Both the position numbers and the translations under genes were made by a program. Below, in pieces: positions 6,305 to 7,857 of a stretch of 7,857 bases of DNA. Under the pieces are notes generated by a model that was not told the DNA's origin, did not search any database, and saw only the letters and a list, made by a program, of their open reading frames with translations. The first letter of the stretch is position 1. Each line of letters starts with the position of its first letter. The DNA is taken from positions 1-7,857 of the forward strand of contig JAHQWZ010000081.1 in the NCBI GenBank assembly GCA_029856425.1, read 5' to 3'. Origin of the DNA: Candidatus Thorarchaeota archaeon. GTDB taxonomy: Archaea; Asgardarchaeota; Thorarchaeia; Thorarchaeales; Thorarchaeaceae.

Positions 6305-6332
6305 AGTCTTTGAAGACTCAAATCTTAAGACT
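6305..6332. promoter_or_regulatory. double inverted repeat, candidate operator between divergent genes
   Basis: AGTCTT-TG-AAGACT (6305-6318) is a perfect 6-base inverted repeat. After CA it is followed by AATCTT-AAGACT (6321-6332), a second inverted unit with one mismatch. The AAGACT arms recur 14 bases apart. The block lies between the amidohydrolase and DUF362 starts, 36 bases before ATG 6369, and would overlap the DUF362 promoter. Two dimers of a helix-turn-helix regulator could bind here. The repeats are seen directly; operator function is inferred. Confidence 0.4.
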
Positions 6333-6368
6333 AGTTCACGGTCCAGTGGAGTAGAGAGGAATTCAACG

Positions 6369-7199
6369 ATGGCTTCGGTCGCTATAGTGAAGCACAAGGA
6401 TAGTTTCAAGAAGACACTGAATGAAGGTCTGGAACTCATTGGTGGGTTATCAGACCTGAGATCACCCGTAATCATCAAACCGAACATCTGCACGATTTCT
6501 GATGGAACAGGTCATTCTGTCACAGATGTGAAGGTTGTTGAAGCTATAACTCGACTCATTCTTGAAACTGACCAAGGGCTAGCGATTAAGATAATTGAAT
6601 CAGATAGTCAGAGCAAGTATGCTGATGAAGCCTTTGAGAAGTTTGGGTATACTGATCTCGAGAGCACATTGTTAGACGAGGGATTTGATTTTTCCCTGGT
6701 TAATCTCAGCAAATCACCCCTCTTGAAAGCAAATTTCAAGGGCAGATATTTCGACAATCCAGAGCTGCCAGACCTGCTAGTCAAGCAACATTACTATGTC
6801 ACTGTGGCTGCGGCTAAGACTCATTATCTGACTTTCATAACCGGGGCCTTGAAGAACCAATTTGGGGTTCTCCCTAGGAAGGATCAATCTTTCTATCATC
6901 CTGATATTGACGATGTGATTATTGACCTGAATCAACTCATAGAACCAGACCTGTGCATTGTTGATGCAAGGATTGGCGTAGAGGGGTGGAACGGACCGAA
7001 GACGAGGCCACTTGGCACCTTTATCTTGGGACATAAACCTGCGTCGGTCGATGCTACAATTGCACGAATTATGGGATTTGAACCACGTGAGATTAAACAT
7101 ATAGTGGAGTCCAGTCATCTAGATCTCGGTAGTATCGACCCGGATGTCTTGGGTGAAAGTATTGATTCTGTGCAAGTTTCCTTCAATCCACCTCGATGA
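6369..7199 (+). CDS. DUF362 family protein without ferredoxin domain
   Basis: DUF362 is a widespread family of largely unknown function. Many members carry iron-sulfur ferredoxin domains or sit near redox genes. The 276-residue product shows the usual landmarks: VIIKPNIC (34-41), a Ser/Thr-rich turn then VTDVKVVEAI (51-60), KIIESDSQ (74-81), AKTHYLT (149-155), TGALKNQFGVLPRKDQSFYH (158-177), IVDARIGVEGWNGP (197-210) and LGTFILGHKPASVDATIARIMGF (215-237, quoted in part as GHKPASVDA 221-229). There is only one Cys in the KPNIC motif and one at 196, with no CxxCxxC cluster, so this is the short form without ferredoxin. AGAGGA 8 bases before ATG 6369 supports the start. No signal peptide or membrane helix is seen. 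It is divergent from the amidohydrolase and 68 bases upstream of the arsenate reductase start. Confidence 0.88.
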   Translation: MASVAIVKHKDSFKKTLNEGLELIGGLSDLRSPVIIKPNICTISDGTGHSVTDVKVVEAITRLILETDQGLAIKIIESDSQSKYADEAFEKFGYTDLESTLLDEGFDFSLVNLSKSPLLKANFKGRYFDNPELPDLLVKQHYYVTVAAAKTHYLTFITGALKNQFGVLPRKDQSFYHPDIDDVIIDLNQLIEPDLCIVDARIGVEGWNGPKTRPLGTFILGHKPASVDATIARIMGFEPREIKHIVESSHLDLGSIDPDVLGESIDSVQVSFNPPR

Positions 7200-7230
7200 T
7201 GACTATGTTTCTTATGCATCCAGGTTAAAT

Positions 7231-7240
7231 GGCTATAGCC
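7231..7240. promoter_or_regulatory. 10-base palindrome upstream of the arsenate reductase, possible operator
   Basis: GGCTATAGCC is a perfect palindrome, with A/T pairs continuing one base further out. It lies 27 bases before GTG 7268 and just before the AGGAG site. Such a site could bind a dimeric regulator of an arsenic-response gene, or its CTATAG core could simply be part of the promoter. A 10-base palindrome can also arise by chance. Confidence 0.25.
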
Positions 7241-7267
7241 TTTCACATCTTCAGGAGAAAACAACCA

Positions 7268-7717
7268 GTGAAGAGAGTTCTATTCCTCTGTACTGGAAAT
7301 TCGGCGCGAAGCCAGATTTCTGAGGCCTTGCTGAGATTATTGGGTGGAGGCAAGTTTGAAGCCTATAGCGCCGGCACACATCCAGCCTCTGAGGTGAACT
7401 CATTCGCACTGGAAGTCTTGAAAGAACGTGGTGCCGGTATCGAGGGACTTTTTCCGAAGACAATGGACAAATTTGCAGGACAGGAGTTTGACTTGGTAGT
7501 TACTGTATGTGACAATGCAAAACAGGAGTGTCCCTCATTTCCTGGAGCCAAGGCAATTGACCATTGGTCATTAGAGGATCCTGCAGCCTTTGAAGGCACC
7601 TATGAGGAGATTCTCTTTACATTTAGAGAAACAAGGGATGAAATTGAGAGAAGAATCAGGACATACATTCTGCAGGACAGACTAGCTGAAGATCCCTTGA
7701 AGTCGCTTAGATTGTAG
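7268..7717 (+). CDS. arsC: arsenate reductase, thioredoxin-coupled type (LMW phosphatase fold)
   Basis: This is a predicted cytoplasmic enzyme that reduces arsenate to arsenite using a Cys relay re-reduced by thioredoxin. The phosphatase P-loop CTGNSARSQ lies at the N-terminus (C8, R14 counting from GTG 7268). The relay cysteines are in VTVCDNAKQECP (C81 and C88), spaced like S. aureus ArsC C82/C89. HWSLEDPA (99-106) supplies the expected Asp. The length (149 residues) is normal. I prefer GTG 7268: AGGAG ends 10 bases upstream, and the encoded MKRVLFLCTGN start matches the family. ATG 7229 would add 13 residues (MAIAFHIFRRKQP) that the family lacks. No arsR, arsB or acr3 gene is visible, so it stands alone here. 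An alternative is a protein tyrosine phosphatase, but the two relay cysteines argue against that. Confidence 0.9.
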   Translation: MKRVLFLCTGNSARSQISEALLRLLGGGKFEAYSAGTHPASEVNSFALEVLKERGAGIEGLFPKTMDKFAGQEFDLVVTVCDNAKQECPSFPGAKAIDHWSLEDPAAFEGTYEEILFTFRETRDEIERRIRTYILQDRLAEDPLKSLRL

Positions 7718-7726
7718 AACGATTAA

Positions 7727-7857
7727 CTAAACGTCCTCGACCCAAGAGAACTTCCTCTGGAGAGTTGCAGGATACACCTTTCGCCAAGGATATTCTACTT
7801 TCTGACACCATTTGTATATCGTCTTGGGGTGAATGTATGACTTAAGGGATGTTCCAA
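7727..7857 (-). CDS. partial gene, C-terminal 42 codons of an unrecognised protein
   Basis: On the minus strand one frame is open from the right edge to TAG at 7727-7729, encoding 42 residues. The peptide is rich in aromatic and basic residues (TIYKWCQKVEYPWRKVY, about 12-28; LQRKFSWVEDV at the end). It has the look of a DNA- or RNA-binding tail, perhaps a transposase or helix-turn-helix protein, but I cannot assign it. Its stop lies 9 bases after the arsC stop, in a compact convergent arrangement that favours a real gene. The other two minus frames have stops in this stretch. Confidence 0.5.
   Translation of the reverse strand, partial: GTSLKSYIHPKTIYKWCQKVEYPWRKVYPATLQRKFSWVEDV

Overview
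The window looks like a piece of an archaeal chromosome with moderate G+C. The evidence is indirect. There are TATA-like boxes about 25 bases before starts, some genes look leaderless, and others have GGAGG/GAGAGG Shine-Dalgarno sites. The ABC exporter and DUF362 proteins resemble archaeal versions. The style fits Asgard (for example Thorarchaeia-like) or other uncultured archaea, but no ribosomal or universal marker is present, so the lineage is an inference. I see no rRNA, complete tRNA, CRISPR array, integrase or insertion sequence.

Layout from left to right. (1) 91-1843 (+): a two-gene ABC-2 type export operon, ATPase then membrane subunit, 1 base apart. (2) 2020-3138 (+): an unassigned seven-helix membrane protein. 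A 21-base sequence that reads like the 3' end of a tRNA (T-loop, T-stem strand, acceptor strand, CCA) follows the permease gene and, in 19/21 identical form, also follows this membrane gene. The two copies bracket 2020-3138. (3) 3262-4838 (+): a promoter, a possible 45-codon leaderless small ORF, and a secreted zinc-dependent phospholipase C with two C-terminal PPC-like beta domains. A structured, T-rich 3' region follows. (4) 5023-5265 (+): an 80-residue protein of unknown function, beta-rich in appearance, with its own promoter. (5) 5285-6226 (-): an amidohydrolase of the TIM-barrel Amidohydro_2 type, convergent with the small gene. (6) 6369-7199 (+): a DUF362 protein, divergent from the amidohydrolase. 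The gap between them carries a double inverted repeat that looks like an operator. (7) 7268-7717 (+): a thioredoxin-type arsenate reductase of the low-molecular-weight phosphatase fold, with a palindrome just upstream. (8) 7727 to the right edge (-): the last 42 codons of an unrecognised gene.

The genes do not form one pathway. Only the ABC pair is a clear operon. The amidohydrolase/DUF362 pair may share regulation through its divergent promoter region. No stretch over 300 bases lacks a gene; the longest gap (3139-3407) holds one tRNA-like repeat, a promoter and the candidate small ORF. The items most worth a second look are the paired tRNA-3'-like elements, the double palindrome at 6305-6332, and the secreted phospholipase C with its upstream small ORF.
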